Source of the DNA: Edaphochlamys debaryana
Taxonomy: Eukaryota > Chlorophyta > Chlorophyceae > Chlamydomonadales
Reading direction: 5' to 3'
DNA: 64,000 nucleotides
Assembly (NCBI GenBank): GCA_016858145.1
Contig: JAEHOE010000035.1
Location: forward strand, 248,001 to 312,000
In this document: piece after piece, positions 33,268 to 45,029 of the stretch
Layout: every line of letters starts with the position of its first letter
How positions within the stretch are numbered: position 1 is the first letter of the stretch
Notes under the pieces: model-generated
Database searches by the model: none
The model's input: only the letters and a program-made list of their open reading frames with translations
What the model was told of the DNA's origin: nothing
Translations under genes and position numbers: made by a program

Positions 33268-34512
33268 ATGGCAACGGCATGCGAAGTCAGTCTGGCGACA
33301 GCTTGCACCAAGAGCGTGGGCATTTTGGCGCTCGCGATGGGAGTTCCTTGGGCGCTGCCAGCAACTCCCAAGGTGGGTCATGCGTTCCCGACGAGCACCG
33401 CGGGGTTACAGGGTTCATGCACGGCTTGTTCTTACGGACGGTGTGGTGTCGCTTGCGCAGGTTCAGGTGGCACCGTGTCGTCCCGCCGCAGCCTCCTAGC
33501 TTCGCCGCAGCTGCCACCGCTGGCAGGTCCCACCCCGTCTCCCCCTGGCGACGCTGAGGTCCGCGAAGAGGGGTTAGACAGCCCAGCACCTCCGTCAAGT
33601 CCGCAACCACGGCCCCCACGGCCACCCCGACGGTTCCGGCGCCGGCCACCGAGGCCCTCCCCGTCGATCCCCGTCGCAGCACCGTCCTCCCCCTTGCCAT
33701 CACCGCAAGCCCCGAGTCCTCATGCATTCCCTTCTCACCCAACCTATCCTCCAATGCCCGCGGCGGCTTATCCTCCTGCTTATCCACCAGCGGGCAGCCC
33801 GGCCTACCCGCCAGCTTACGGTCCGACGTACCCGCCGGGCCACTTGGTGGCCTACCCCCCGGCCTACCCGTCTGCGTATCCGCCTTCTCCCGCATACCCA
33901 GCCGCCTATCCGCCGGCATATTCTCCCTCGTATCCGCCAAGCTATCCGCCCCCAGCCGTGGCATACCCTCCAAGCTACCCGCCTCCACCTGCTGCTTACC
34001 CGCCAAGCTACCCGCCAGCGCCCGTCGCACGCCCGCCGAACCCAAGGCCGCGGAAGTTCCGGCACCGCCCGCCACGGCCCTCGTCGGCTGCGTCTCGGCC
34101 TCCCCCCTCGCCAGCGTCCCCCATCGACGCCCCCTCATACCCACCTACGCACCCTCCCACATCGCCGCCCCCGGGATCGCCCAGCCCGCGCCCGCCCCGC
34201 TTCCCCTTCCCGCCCTACAACCCCTACAACCCCTTGCCGCCCTACACACCTGACACGCCGTCACCGCCGGGGACGACCCCCTCGCCGCCCCTGCCACCAA
34301 CGGAGCCTCAGCCGCCGCCGAGCCCTTTGCCTCCCCAGGAGGGGGGGGCCAGCTCCGATGAGCCGGCCTGGGAGCCGTACTATTACCCGCCCAATCACCC
34401 GAGGCCCCCCGTGAGGCGGCCGAAGTACCCGCCGTACACGCCATACGCGCCTTACCCGCCGTACACACCGGAGGCGCCGCCGCCCTCGGACGAGCCGCCA
34501 ATGGCTCAGTAG
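33268..34512 (+). CDS. Extensin-like hydroxyproline-rich protein with YPP repeats
   Basis: A single open exon of 414 residues starting at ATG 33268 and ending in TAG at 34512. After an N-terminal segment with a hydrophobic stretch (SVGILALAMGVPWALPA, a possible weak signal peptide), there is a Cys-containing patch (GSCTACSYGRCGVACAGSG). The rest is proline-rich. Residues about 160-255 repeat AYPPAYPP, SYPPSYPPP and related Tyr-Pro-Pro units, like extensins that cross-link through tyrosine. The C-terminal half has PPTSPPPGSPSPRPP and YPPYTPYAPYPPYTP. No membrane anchor is visible. It sits 1.4 kb downstream of the LysM gene on the same strand, and both look like cell-wall components. An additional 5' exon cannot be excluded. 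Confidence 0.7.
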   Translation: MATACEVSLATACTKSVGILALAMGVPWALPATPKVGHAFPTSTAGLQGSCTACSYGRCGVACAGSGGTVSSRRSLLASPQLPPLAGPTPSPPGDAEVREEGLDSPAPPSSPQPRPPRPPRRFRRRPPRPSPSIPVAAPSSPLPSPQAPSPHAFPSHPTYPPMPAAAYPPAYPPAGSPAYPPAYGPTYPPGHLVAYPPAYPSAYPPSPAYPAAYPPAYSPSYPPSYPPPAVAYPPSYPPPPAAYPPSYPPAPVARPPNPRPRKFRHRPPRPSSAASRPPPSPASPIDAPSYPPTHPPTSPPPGSPSPRPPRFPFPPYNPYNPLPPYTPDTPSPPGTTPSPPLPPTEPQPPPSPLPPQEGGASSDEPAWEPYYYPPNHPRPPVRRPKYPPYTPYAPYPPYTPEAPPPSDEPPMAQ

Positions 34513-36289
34513 TGTGTGCTCCAGGGGGCATGGTAGGGGCGGCACGGGGGAAGGCGCCCAGGCGAGAGCCATACGATGTGCCTCGACCCACATGAGGAGC
34601 CGTCCGCGGCTCAGTACTGTGAGCTCTAGATCGGAGCGTGGGGGACGCCGAAGGAGAAGGAGACCTGGCATTGATGAGGCACGCAGCGATGGCGGCATGG
34701 AAGTGGCGGTGGTGATACCGGAGCAGGTCGGCAGCAGCGGCGGGTGAATGGACCGGGTTGAGTGTGAGTGCCTTGCAGCTCCACTTGGGCTCTAGCTAAG
34801 TGATCTGCAGGATGTTCTCTTCCTTTATACTTTGTGGAGATTGGGGGCTGAGCCATAGGCTGCATGCAGGCTAGGGTACACGTCCGGGCTTCTTTCTTCT
34901 GGGGGCTTATGCTTTTGCCACGCAGATGCATTTGTAGGGAAGGCACTGGAGGCACAATCCCTTGTCAAGTAGGTTAGTTCAGTCCAGGACACTAGCTGCA
35001 GAGGAGTGTTTAGGTTATGCTGGCGTAAGGTCAGAACAGATACGACAGTATCAGGCTGCATGAGAGGGTTGTGCGCTTAGATTGATCCCGGTGGGAAGTG
35101 AGCCATTGCTGAAGGCACCCTAGATGAGCATATAGCCGCAGGCATTGATTGCCGCCTGCCTTGTCACGATGGGTTTAGCGCCCCAAACTATGGCTGCGGT
35201 GACTTCATTATCTAGCAGCAACTGAGTTGCCGCCTGCAGACGTTAGGACGGCGTAGCCCAAAGGCATCCTTACGAGGCTGTGGTACAAAGTAGGAGCGCT
35301 CTCGCTGGATGCCAGTAGATACGTCTCTGGTGGCCTTGTTATGCTTGCCTTGAGTGTCGGCCACGGGTACATAGCCAATGTGCGCCGGTCCCCCTCCCGG
35401 GGTTGGAAGCTGGGACCGGCAAGTGAAGGCTGGCGGTGTGCTGGCGACGATGCGGCGCACCCCATAGATGCTGAGGTCTTGTACCACACGGCTGGTCCAC
35501 GGGCAACGTGCGCCTGTATGACGGTCGGTTTGGGGACCTGATAAAGAGCGTAGATACGCTGGGCCCAGACCCGGTCTGTAACAACAGCTCGGGCGTCTTG
35601 CAAGCCTTGGAACATGCGTATCGGTACCGGTATCTGCCAATCTCGGAGTCCAGGACTGCTCAGCAACGCCGCCAGCAACCCAAGCAACAAGGCCAGCGCC
35701 TCATCCGCCTCTCTGCCATTTGCAACGCTCCTTAACACCTAGAGGGTCATTCCTCATGCCTTCAATTCAGCGGCGTACCCCAGGAATGTAAACATCTATT
35801 TCAACCCCACGCCCCCCAGTGTCGCCCTCCCTCTCTGGGAGAGTCACTCCAACACCACTACGGCTCTGCCCCACTGGCCCTGCTGACCCTGTGGCGAAGC
35901 CTTGGAGCCAGCTGCTGAAGATAAAGTGGGGACTGGGCGACCGGCCCATGGGCCAGGCCCTCAGCGGGTGCCGCTCTCGGGGGCGGATGCCACGTCCTCG
36001 TCGCTGGCGGGGTTGGAGCGGCTGGAGCCGCCCTCCGCCACGTGCGCAGTTCCGGCGCCGGCGTCCGCGGTGCGGCCCTCGGTGCCGCTCTCGGGGGAGG
36101 AGGCTGCGTGGGCGGTGGCCGGGTGGGCAGGAGGGGGGGGTATCAATAGCGAGTAGGGCGGGCAGCGGAGCACGGCAGGCGGAGCGGTGCTGAACTCAGC
36201 CCCGCCCTTGCCGCGAGCTAACTGACCACGTGAAGCGTGAATGCGTGATGACCAGTCGGTCCCTGATCTGACGCACCCGTCGACTGCTG
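34513..36289. other. Intergenic, with doubtful open frames
   Basis: Contains the 3' UTR of the YPP gene (candidate TGTAA at 35577-35581) and the downstream part of the small plastid gene. A 176-codon minus frame at 35208-35738 has a hydrophobic start (ALALLLGLLAALL) but begins with GTG and has no splice context, so it is not called. A minus frame ending at about 35967 (SSPESGTEGRTADAGAGT...APESGTR, stop) may be an alternative last exon of the 36-kb gene. Confidence 0.35.
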
Positions 36290-37220
36290 CTACTGCTCCT
36301 GGCCCCGCTGGCCGTGGGGGTGCGTGCCTCCGCCTCCGCCGCCGGCGCCCCCCACCTCCTCGTGCACCACCGCGCCCTTGCGCTGCAGCTCGCCGCGGGA
36401 CTCGTGGTGGTTGCCTAGGGCCGGCCGGGTGGACGGATGGATGACGGACGGTACCGTCGGTGCGGGTGCGTTGTGATGTGCCTCTATCTCCCCCACGTCT
36501 CCCATGGCCCCACCCCCAAGATTCTACCCAACCGACTCATCCTTCTCGCCCGCGGTCCTCAGACGCCACCCGTGGGCCCTAGGTACGGCGCCGTCTGCAC
36601 GCCCTCACCCGGCTGAGACGTCTCGTCAACCCCGGTCTGGGACTGGGTGGTGGGCTCGGGGGGCTGCTGCGTGGTGCCGTACTGCTCCTCGATGGTGGCC
36701 TGAGGGAGGGGAGGGCAGGTAGGGAAGATTGTGGGCAAGAGAACGAGAGGCAGCACCGCATTTGAGTTGGGTAATAGCACGCTGGCGGAGGGTTCGACAC
36801 GCGCGTAGGGCAGACCTCCCAAACCTGCCCTCTTCCTTCCCTCCCTCCCTCCTCTGTCGCTCCTTCCGCCCCTCCCTCCCTCTCCCCCGCACCTTCTTGA
36901 GGGCGTCCTGCAGGCCCTCGCCCTCGTCGCCCTGGGGCTCGCCCTTCGCGGCCACACACAGGGAGGTAAGGCTCCTGAGTTCCCGCACGAGAAGCGCCTC
37001 CCAGGAAGGAGGAAGGAGGTGGGGCAGCGAAGAAACAGGCCCGCAGGTCCCCGCGGACGTTGCAGTGCAGCGGGCCCCCACGCACCATGCGACCAGGCAC
37101 GCTGGTGTAGCGGGGAGCGGGGAGGAGCGGGCGGCGGCAGGGGGCGCGGGGAGCGGCGGCCGGGCGGCGCGCGGCGCCGGCGGGGGCCGCGGCACGCAGC
37201 TTGGTGGGGGCGCAGAGCAT
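36290..37220 (-). CDS. Small plastid-targeted hydrophilic protein, function unknown
   Basis: Four exons with consistent phases: 37086-37220, 36893-36943, 36609-36699, 36290-36414; 133 residues. Exon 1 is a typical plastid transit peptide (MLCAPTKLRAAAPAGAARRP..., Arg/Ala/Pro-rich). The mature part is short and hydrophilic: GEPQGDEGEGLQDALKK, ATIEEQYGTTQQPPEPTTQS, NHHESRGELQRKGAVVHEE, then Gly/His-rich. No family recognised. Exon 2 is the weakest: its acceptor (GCGAAG|GGC) is poor, and an upstream boundary is possible. A donor after VVHEE could instead splice to the frame ending near 35967, giving a longer Ser/Gly/Glu-rich tail. Confidence 0.5.
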
Positions 37221-38040
37221 TCTTGCTTGCAGGGCTGGGTAGGGGGTTTGCGAGTTAGGCCTGGCGTATGCCGGCGGCTGAGAGGCTGGTGAGATACCGA
37301 GCTTGCTGCGCGGGCGAGAGCCTCAAGGACGTGTGCCCCAGATTCGTGGCCCCGATGACGGCGGTCGAGTCACCGCGAGCCCTTTACATGCGGTGCTGAT
37401 ATCTGGCGTTCCCCTGCTTACAGCTGTGCATCTTGCTCTAGTATTCTGGCCCTTCTTGCCCCGCGTGCGCATGGCTGGACCGCTGCGGCGAGCGAGGGCC
37501 CTGGGGTTCGGACGGGCAATGCGAGTGCGCATGCCGGAACCCTGCAATGCTACGTTACAGGAGCATTTGGTCGTTGGTGCACTGAAGCAGGGGCGATCTT
37601 CACGCCTAGTTGCGAGCGATTTGTGGTCGGTGGGGAGGGGGGGGGAGGGGCCAGGCCTGGCGACGAGGGGAGACGAGGGCGAGTTGGCACGCTTATGTAT
37701 GGGCGAGCGCGGCGTGCATGACCTGGGCTTGCCGTCTTCGCCCCCGAAGGTGTCTCCGTCCTCCAATGCTAGACGCTGCACAGCTGCACCGGGAAACAAG
37801 ACTGGGGCCCGAATGACTCAAGAGAGTTGACCGCGCCTGCCCAACTTTCACGGCGTAATGTTCTCTCCTCACGGTGGCGTGATCAGTTTGGGACCTAGAC
37901 ACCTGCACAGCTAACATACTTGATGTCACAAACGCGACAGACGCTTCTGCACGCGTGCGGAATTGAGCGACGCCCAACGTGACCCGCCTTCTGATCTCGC
38001 CTCCACGCTCGCTCTTAGCTAAACTCGGGTCTTGGGGGCC
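37221..38040. other. Divergent intergenic region
   Basis: 820 bp between the start of the minus-strand small plastid gene and the AFG1-type ATPase gene. Promoters of both are expected here. No exon is supported. Confidence 0.5.
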
Positions 38041-41000
38041 ATGAGGCGTGCAGCAGCTGGCTCGCTGCAGCTGCTGCGTGGGGCATCCCGGCATGCAGCA
38101 GGTGTGCGCGAGTCGCCGCCGTGGGCCCTCCGCTGTATCGCTACCACCGTAACAAGGTGCTTGAGAAATTGAGACTCGAACGGCGGCTTACTGCGCTGCC
38201 GCCCATCATCACGCAGGCATCGTCGAGTCGCCCGCGCCGGCCGCGCTCCTCCTGGTAGCGCCCGTGCCTGGCATAACCCAACCTCAGCCGAGCGTGTTCA
38301 GGCAGGCGCACTCGATCACCGACCTACCTCCGCTCACAGGTCCGTAGCGCTGCCCAGCCCCGGCCCACGCCCGACCGCCCCGACCCTCCTACCCTCGCGG
38401 GACTTGACCCCGCCACAACCCCTCCCCGCCTCCAGAGGACCCACCCGCGGCGCCACTGGCGCCGCGCCGCCACGTCAAAGCCCCCACACCGGCGGAGACG
38501 GGCGGCCCCATGGCCAGGTACCGGGAGGGGCTGGAGTCGGGCCTCTACCGTGCCGACCCCCGGCAGCTGCGGACGGTGCTCATGCTACAGGTGGGGACTC
38601 ACGAGAGACGAGAGGGCCCGCCTTAGTCACGCCTTCACAAAGCGCCGTTATGCCGTAATCTCTGGTGCCGTACTGTCGTACAGGAGCTGTACGACGACCT
38701 TCAGAAGGCGGGCGTGGACCACTCGCTGCCAGGGCAGCACCACCACCGCCCGCGCCGGCGGCCCTCGGGGCTCACCATAGTGGACACCATCAGCTCAGGT
38801 GGGCACTGGGCAGCAGCACCAAGGGGCACCGGGGCATCACTCGTTAAGAGCAACCGCAAGGGGCATCGGGGCGACCCTCGTAGCGACCAGACGCAAGGGG
38901 CATCGGCATCGCAATTGTGGGGGCGCAGTCGTGGCGAGCAGTCGTGGGGGGGGGGAAGCAGTCATGAGAGCGCTGTCGAGTGCTCAAGCGGAGTCTGCCC
39001 CCTCAGGCCCAAAGGGCACCGGGGCAGCCGCACCAAGGGGCTCTGGAACAGCAGGCGTAGCGAGCAGCCGAAAGGGGCAGCGGGGCTACTGCGTGGCGGG
39101 CAGGCGCAAGGGTCGGGGCGCCATCATGGGGCCGCAGTCTTTGGAGGGGTGCCGCAGTCTTGGGGGGTCGGTCATGACAGCGCTGTAGAGTGGCAGGCCC
39201 CACGGGCCCCACACCGACCCACTTCCCGGGCTTCCGCTGTCGGCCAGCTGAACATGATCCTGACAAACCGCCCTCAGCTACCCTCACCCCTGCCCTACCG
39301 CCCCCCCTCTCCCCACGTGCCACGCCAGGGTCAGACTACGGGGGTGGCAGCACCACCACCGGCGGCGGCTGGCTGACGGGGCTGTTCGGGGGCAGCAGCA
39401 GCGGACGGGGGGAGGCGCCGCTGGGGCGGGGGGCGGCCTCCGCCGCCGACTCACCGCCTGCCGTACGGGGGCTGTACATGTACGGCGGCGTGGGGTGCGG
39501 CAAGACCATGCTCATGGACCTGTTCGTGAGCACGGCGCCCAGCCACTTCAAGGTGCGTACGGCATGATGTGTACGGCTGTGTGCCGTACCCGGAGGGTCA
39601 TACTGAGCCCCTTGGACTGGAGTTTGGGTTGCCGACGCGTGTTGGCGGTGGCGGGTGAGGGGAGGGCAGCGGCGGACAGGAGGGCCAAGGCAACCGTGTG
39701 GGCAGCAGGTCTTGGGCTCCAACGATCGGTTGAAAGTGCGCCCTCTGGCGCCCCCCTCCCTGCCTTTCCTCGGCCAGGTCCTGCGGACGCACTTCCACGA
39801 CTTCATGCTCGAGGTGGGGCGGGGGACTAGGGGCGGAGTGCGGAGCGGCAGAGCAGGCGGAGGAGCTCACCACTACAGCAGGTGGCGACGTGCGGGGAGC
39901 GGCATGCGGGAGCAGGGTTGCGCCCGAGCTCCCGCCCCGCCGTACCTCCTCTCCCGCCCACTCCCATAAGACCAAAAGCTCCTGCCCACCCTCTCCCACC
40001 CTAATCCCCCCGCCCCCCACCCCCAACCCCACGCGCCCCCACCCCCACCCCACACGCGCGTAGGTCCACGCAGCGCTCCGCCGCTACGCCCGTGCGCCCG
40101 ACCCCCTTTCGGCGGTGGCGGACGCCATCGTGGACGGCACGGCGGGCGAGTGCGGGGCGTTTGGGGGGGTGGAAATGGAGAGGAATGGTGGGCGTTCGGG
40201 CTGCAGTCGGTGGCTGGCCCCCAACTGGCCCCGCGGGCGGTTTTGCACGCTTCTCCGTGCCCGTGCGGGGGTGTGAGGGCTGGGCAGGGGTGTTAGGACC
40301 GGCGCCGAGGCCCCAAGCACGCTGACCGTCACCGCACCGGCCCACTCCTGCGCTGCTGCGCCCCTCGTGTGAACTGTGATTTCAACCTCGTGCACGCAGG
40401 CGCGGGCTCGGCGCACCACCACCCGGCAGGCGTGCGGGTGCTGGCGCTAGATGAGCTGTTCGTCACCGACGTGGCGGACGCGATGATCCTCAACAGGTAG
40501 GGGCCAGGTGGGGGCCAGAACTCAGAAGACAGGAGGAATGGATTTCTGGACTCGGACTCAGTAGGGGCGTGCGGTGGGACGGACCCTGCAGATCCCGGGG
40601 GGACTAGCGAGCCGTGTCGCGATGTACCCCCTGTCCAGCTTCCCCGTAGAGGCCGTCAAGCGCTGGTGCAGACCTCTCCTTTTTGGCCCAGGCACGTCGT
40701 GTTCTGTTATGTCGGCCCTTTCGGCAGCCTGGGCGTGGCGTGCCCAGCCCCTCATGCCTGTAGCCCCGCCCCTTGCACCCTCGCCGCTGCGCAGGCTGTT
40801 CGGGCGGCTGTGGGAGCGGGGGCTGGTGCTGGTGGCAACGTCCAACCGCCCCCCGGACGACCTGTACAAGGGGGGGCTGCAGAGGAACCTCTTTATGCCC
40901 TTCATCCACCGCCTCAAGGTGCGGGGCGGGCTGCGGGGTGCGGGGTCATATGCGGCTGCGTGTGGTGCGGCCTCCCGTACTTGAATGAACAAGACATTCC

Positions 41001-43566
41001 CAGCCCTCCAGGCCCAGCCGGGTCTGCCGGACGGCCCCGCCCTGGCCACGGCGCCAAAGAACTTGAAGGAACAAGACACCCTGCGGTCGCCGCAGGCAGG
41101 GCCTCAAGAGCATCCCCCAGCTCTCCAGACCCCAGCCGGGTCTGCCGGCCGGCCTCCCTTGGCCCTCGCAACGCCGCATACCCTTCCCACGCTGCCTTCC
41201 TGGCCCCTCAAGTCCCCCTCCCCCTCCCAACTTCCCTCTCCTGTCCTCCCCTCCTCCTCCTTGCCACCTCCTCCCGCAGACCCAGTGCCGAGCGCACGAC
41301 ATGGCCTCCGGCACAGACTACCGCCGCCTGGCGCAGCACCAGCGGGGGCTCTACTTCGTCACGGCGCTGGCCAAGCCCGGCTCCGCATCCGCGCCCTGCG
41401 CGGCCTCCTCTAGGTGGGCGGGTGGCTGGTTGCGAGTAGGGAGGGAGGCGCAACTCGCGCATGGGCTTGCGTGCAGAGGCCGTGTGCAGTACTGGCTTGG
41501 CGGGTGGATGGGTACTGCCAGCGGTGGTGTGTTGTCCCGCGCCGTACAGCGCTTTCCGGTATGCTCTCTGTGTTGTCGTGCGCCTCGCTCAGGTACCGGT
41601 ACTTGTCGTGCGGTCGTCGTTGCCCTGTGTTGCCCGCAGAGCCTTTGGCGCGCCCTCCGCAGCGGCGATGGCGGCGGCCGCCGCTGCCGACCCCTTCGCC
41701 GAGGACACTCCCGTCATCACGGGTGCGCCGGGGTTCGCTGGTATTCCCACGGTACCGCACCGCGCGCTCGCGCTCCCGCCGCCGACTGGACTGGGTTCCG
41801 CCGGTCTACAGGGCTCCGCTGTTCTTGCAGTTGGTGCTGCTGTTATCGTGCCCTGGTTGTGTGTTCTGTTGCTGACGTTGCTGATGTGGTGCTGGTGTGC
41901 TGGTGCTTGCCGTACTTGCAGACCCCCTGACGGAGCGCTTCACGGAGCTGGCGGGGTCGGACGCGACGCCGGCGCCTGTCACCGTAGAGGTGGCCATGGG
42001 GCGCACGCTGCAGGTGCCGCTGGCCGCAGGTGGGGCGCACAGATTGGCATGGGTGGGGCTGTGGGGGTGAGATCACGTGGGGCCATTCTTGAGCGCCATT
42101 CTCCAGCCATCCACACGCCCGGCTCCTACGTCGCTCGTCCGCTGACAGCGCCCCCTCCCTCCTACCACCGCACCCTCACCCCGCCCTCACCCCGCCTCCG
42201 CCATCTGCCCGTCCTTTCACCCCTCTCAATCTCGCAGGCAAGGCCTGCATCTTTGACTTCGCCGACCTCTGCGGGCGGCCCGTGGCGGCCGCTGACTACC
42301 TGGCGCTCACCTCCCGGTTCCACACGCTGGCCCTGAGGGGCGTGCCCGTGTTCGGAGCCGCCAACCGCACCGAGGCGTACCGCTTCGTGGCGCTCATCGA
42401 CGTCATGTACGACGCCAGGTGCGCCGTAAACGGCGGTTGGCGGTAGGCGGTTGGAAGGCCGCGGGCGCGGGCATGGGCCGGGGCGGTCAAGCAGAAGTGC
42501 CGGCCAAGTCGTGATAGGGCTCCGTGCGCAGTGGTGCGAGGGCGTGTGTAGAGGCACCGCATGCGAAGGAGGGTGCGTTCCCGACCCTTGGTGCGCGCTT
42601 GGCTTGCCTCCCACTCCCTGCCCCTGCCCCGCCCCTGCCCCGCCTCCGCCCCCCTCCAGGACTCGGCTGCTAGTGACTGCCGAGGCGGGCCCCGTGGACC
42701 TGTTCACCAACATCCTCACGCAGCACGACGCGGCCAAGCGGCCCGAGGCGGCGGCCAAGCCCGAAGCAGTGGTGAGCTGCGCCTGCTTACCTCGAGTGAG
42801 GTTGTTCAGACACCCGGGTTTCGGGCCTGGGCTGGCACGGCCCACCTTCCTCTCCCTGCCTGCCTGCTTGGGAGGCGCATCGGACCGGGTCCACGGGCGA
42901 GCCGGCTTCCGAGGCTTCCACCCCACCCACCTTCACGCGCCCCAGGCCCCCTGAGCCCCGACTGACTGACGTTGCTCTCCCCCAAACCCCGCCCCGCGAC
43001 CCCTCCCCCCCACGCCTGCCCCCGCCCCCAGGTGGACGACAACCTGGGCTTCGCCAAGGACCGCACCATCAGCCGCCTGATCGAGATGCAGAGCCTCGAG
43101 TACCTCATCCACCACGCCAAGCAGGTGCGGCGCCACGCAGCGCTTCCCGCGGCCTAGGCTGGGCCCGGTCCTCCTTGAAGGCTCAACACGACGCCTGCTT
43201 GAGGGGCTAGAGCTAGGGGGCCAGGGTGGTAGCGGATGGACTGAGGGGAGGGTGCCGTGTGATGTCGTCGTGTGGTCCCAGGTGCGCATGACTGACTCAT
43301 ACATGCTGTGTATGTTGCGCTTCTTGCCCCTGCCCCCGCAGTACGAGCCGTCACTGCTGCTGGCGCTAAAGGTGCGGGCAGAGTCGGGCAGACCATGGGC
43401 GCCAGAAGCGGGGAACTCCACAACCGTCACAGACACTCCAGCACCGCCATCGCTCTTGCTTGCGTGCAGCGGCAGGGACTGACCGCTCCCTCCCTCGTGT
43501 GCTTGCCCCCCCGCTTAGGAGGCCCGCTCAAAGGCAAGGGACGCTGCGTCGGCGGCGGGGCACTGA
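38041..43566 (+). CDS. AFG1: AFG1/LACE1-family mitochondrial ATPase
   Basis: Sixteen exons: 38041-38101, 38436-38590, 38684-38798, 39329-39552, 39778-39813, 40064-40145, 40400-40496, 40795-40918, 41280-41413, 41640-41722, 41922-42029, 42238-42418, 42660-42771, 43032-43124, 43342-43371, 43519-43566; 560 residues. The N-terminal [20 protein letters not shown] is a mitochondrial presequence type. Family features in order: [18 protein letters not shown], Walker [26 protein letters not shown], Walker [21 protein letters not shown], the sensor segment [43 protein letters not shown], and [10 protein letters not shown]. Members of the family sit in the mitochondrial inner membrane or matrix and act in protein quality control. 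A Gly/Ser-rich insert precedes Walker A. The intron after exon 6 (40146-40399) needs a GC donor to keep frame. Confidence 0.92.
38799..39328. repeat. Degenerate intronic repeats in AFG1 intron 3
   Basis: This 530-nt intron contains several diverged copies of a CGCAAGGGGCATCGGGGC-like unit and paired CAGTCGTGG / CAGTCATGA...AGCGCTGT segments (about 38815-39185). Structure is approximate. Confidence 0.5.
40979..41155. repeat. Diverged tandem duplication in AFG1 intron 8
   Basis: Two units of roughly 100-115 bp share a GAACAAGACA start and CCAGCCGGGTCTGCCGG near the end. They lie wholly within the intron between exons 40795-40918 and 41280-41413. Confidence 0.5.
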
Positions 43567-45029
43567 GCGGGAGCCAGCCTTAGCCCCGTGCTGAGTTCGC
43601 ATCCATCTTCCATCTCGCATCGAATGTTTGGACTGTCCCGGCCGTGGCGGCGAAACAGGTAAGACTTCGAACGTACATGCAGGCAACAATGATATGCTAT
43701 CGGGCTAAGAAGTGATGGCGGGCGCGGGCTGTACCGAAGGTCTCGGCATGGAACCGACGGAACGGTGCGCCTGACCATAATAACGGGTGACGCAGCGTGC
43801 AAAAAAGAGCGTGGTGTGCTCAGGCAGGTATAGGTGAACATGCGGCTCCTTACAGCGAGCGGCATCATACGCTCTGCAAAGGGCTTAGGGGAGGGCGTGC
43901 GTGCATTGCAGTGTCAGACGGGTGAGGGACGGTGGGGGCTGCGGCCCCTGCCCTGGAGCCTGGACGCACCGCACGGCCGCTGGCAGGCGCACAGCACTGA
44001 AGGGGTGGCCACCGGACCGAGAAGAGTATACCGTAGAAGTGGTGTAGGCGACGGGTTTCACTTGTGGATAGGTCAGACGATGTGGCTGACTTGCTCTACA
44101 GTGCGGCTTCTCTTGGACTGAGCTTGACTAGCGCACCCTGATGGCTACTGTTTGTACGGAGCGCGGGGCTGCTAACTGTGCGTAGTCGTTTTGGGGCGGC
44201 TCCTCCTGGACTCTTGGGAAGGCAGGTCCCTGTCGGGGGCCCTACGCTGGTGTCTTGGAGAGATGCGGTCTTGCCGGTGTAGGCCAGGCGCCAGGGCGGA
44301 GTGCTGAGACGGGGCGCCTGACCTAGTCGGATTTTGGTGATGATGGCCGGCCCTGGCACGTGACACGGGACTAGGTAGAAGCGTGGAGAGCAGTGTTGCA
44401 ACGGGTCACGCGAATGCGTAAGGTGCCCCTCGTGGCGAATCTGGCCTGTGGGCTGATGTAAGGCGCTTGCGCCAGCCACAAGGGGCAAGGGCGCAGCCGC
44501 GCAGCCCCACACGTCCCCGAAAGCACCTCCTGCCCCGGGCCCTGGTGGCCCCGCCCTTTGTGTATCACGCCCCACGGCCCTGAGCGGCTGTCTCCTCCCT
44601 GAAGGCTCCTGTCCTCACTTCCTCGCAATCCCTCCCGGAACGCACGCGGCGCGGCATGCCATATACCCGGACACGCCCAGCATCAATCCACACCGTTCCG
44701 TACCTGAACTCGCGCGTCGCAGCCCTAACAGCCGGACAAGTGCAATTGTGTTCCTCCTACCCTATAGACAGAGCAAGTAGAAGACTTGGACCGTGCTGAG
44801 CCCACACGGAGTTGCACACTGCCAGAACCATGCTTTCGCGAACTTGGTTGACACAAAGAGACCTGGTTAGACTAGCTCACGGTTGACACAGCTCGGCTGC
44901 TCCGGCGTCCGGCCGGGAGCGAGCTGCAAGCTTTGCGAGCTTTCGCCGGAAGCCCGCTTCGTTTGCCGCATGCCCATGGGCGGCTGGAGGGTGCAGCATA
45001 CGCCTCAGTGAGACGCCCTATTGCCAAAG
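43567..45029. other. Intergenic: AFG1 3' UTR and promoter of the giant ankyrin gene
   Basis: No supported exon. A TGTAA at 44457-44461 fits the AFG1 transcript end. The remainder should hold the promoter and leader of the gene starting at 45030. Confidence 0.5.
44457..44461 (+). terminator. TGTAA polyadenylation signal, AFG1
   Basis: About 890 nt past the AFG1 stop. Assigned by position and by the volvocine consensus. Confidence 0.35.

Noticed and set aside
35208..35738. 176-codon minus frame with a hydrophobic start
   Set aside because: Begins with GTG and has no acceptor-donor context and no recognisable family. It may be a chance frame.
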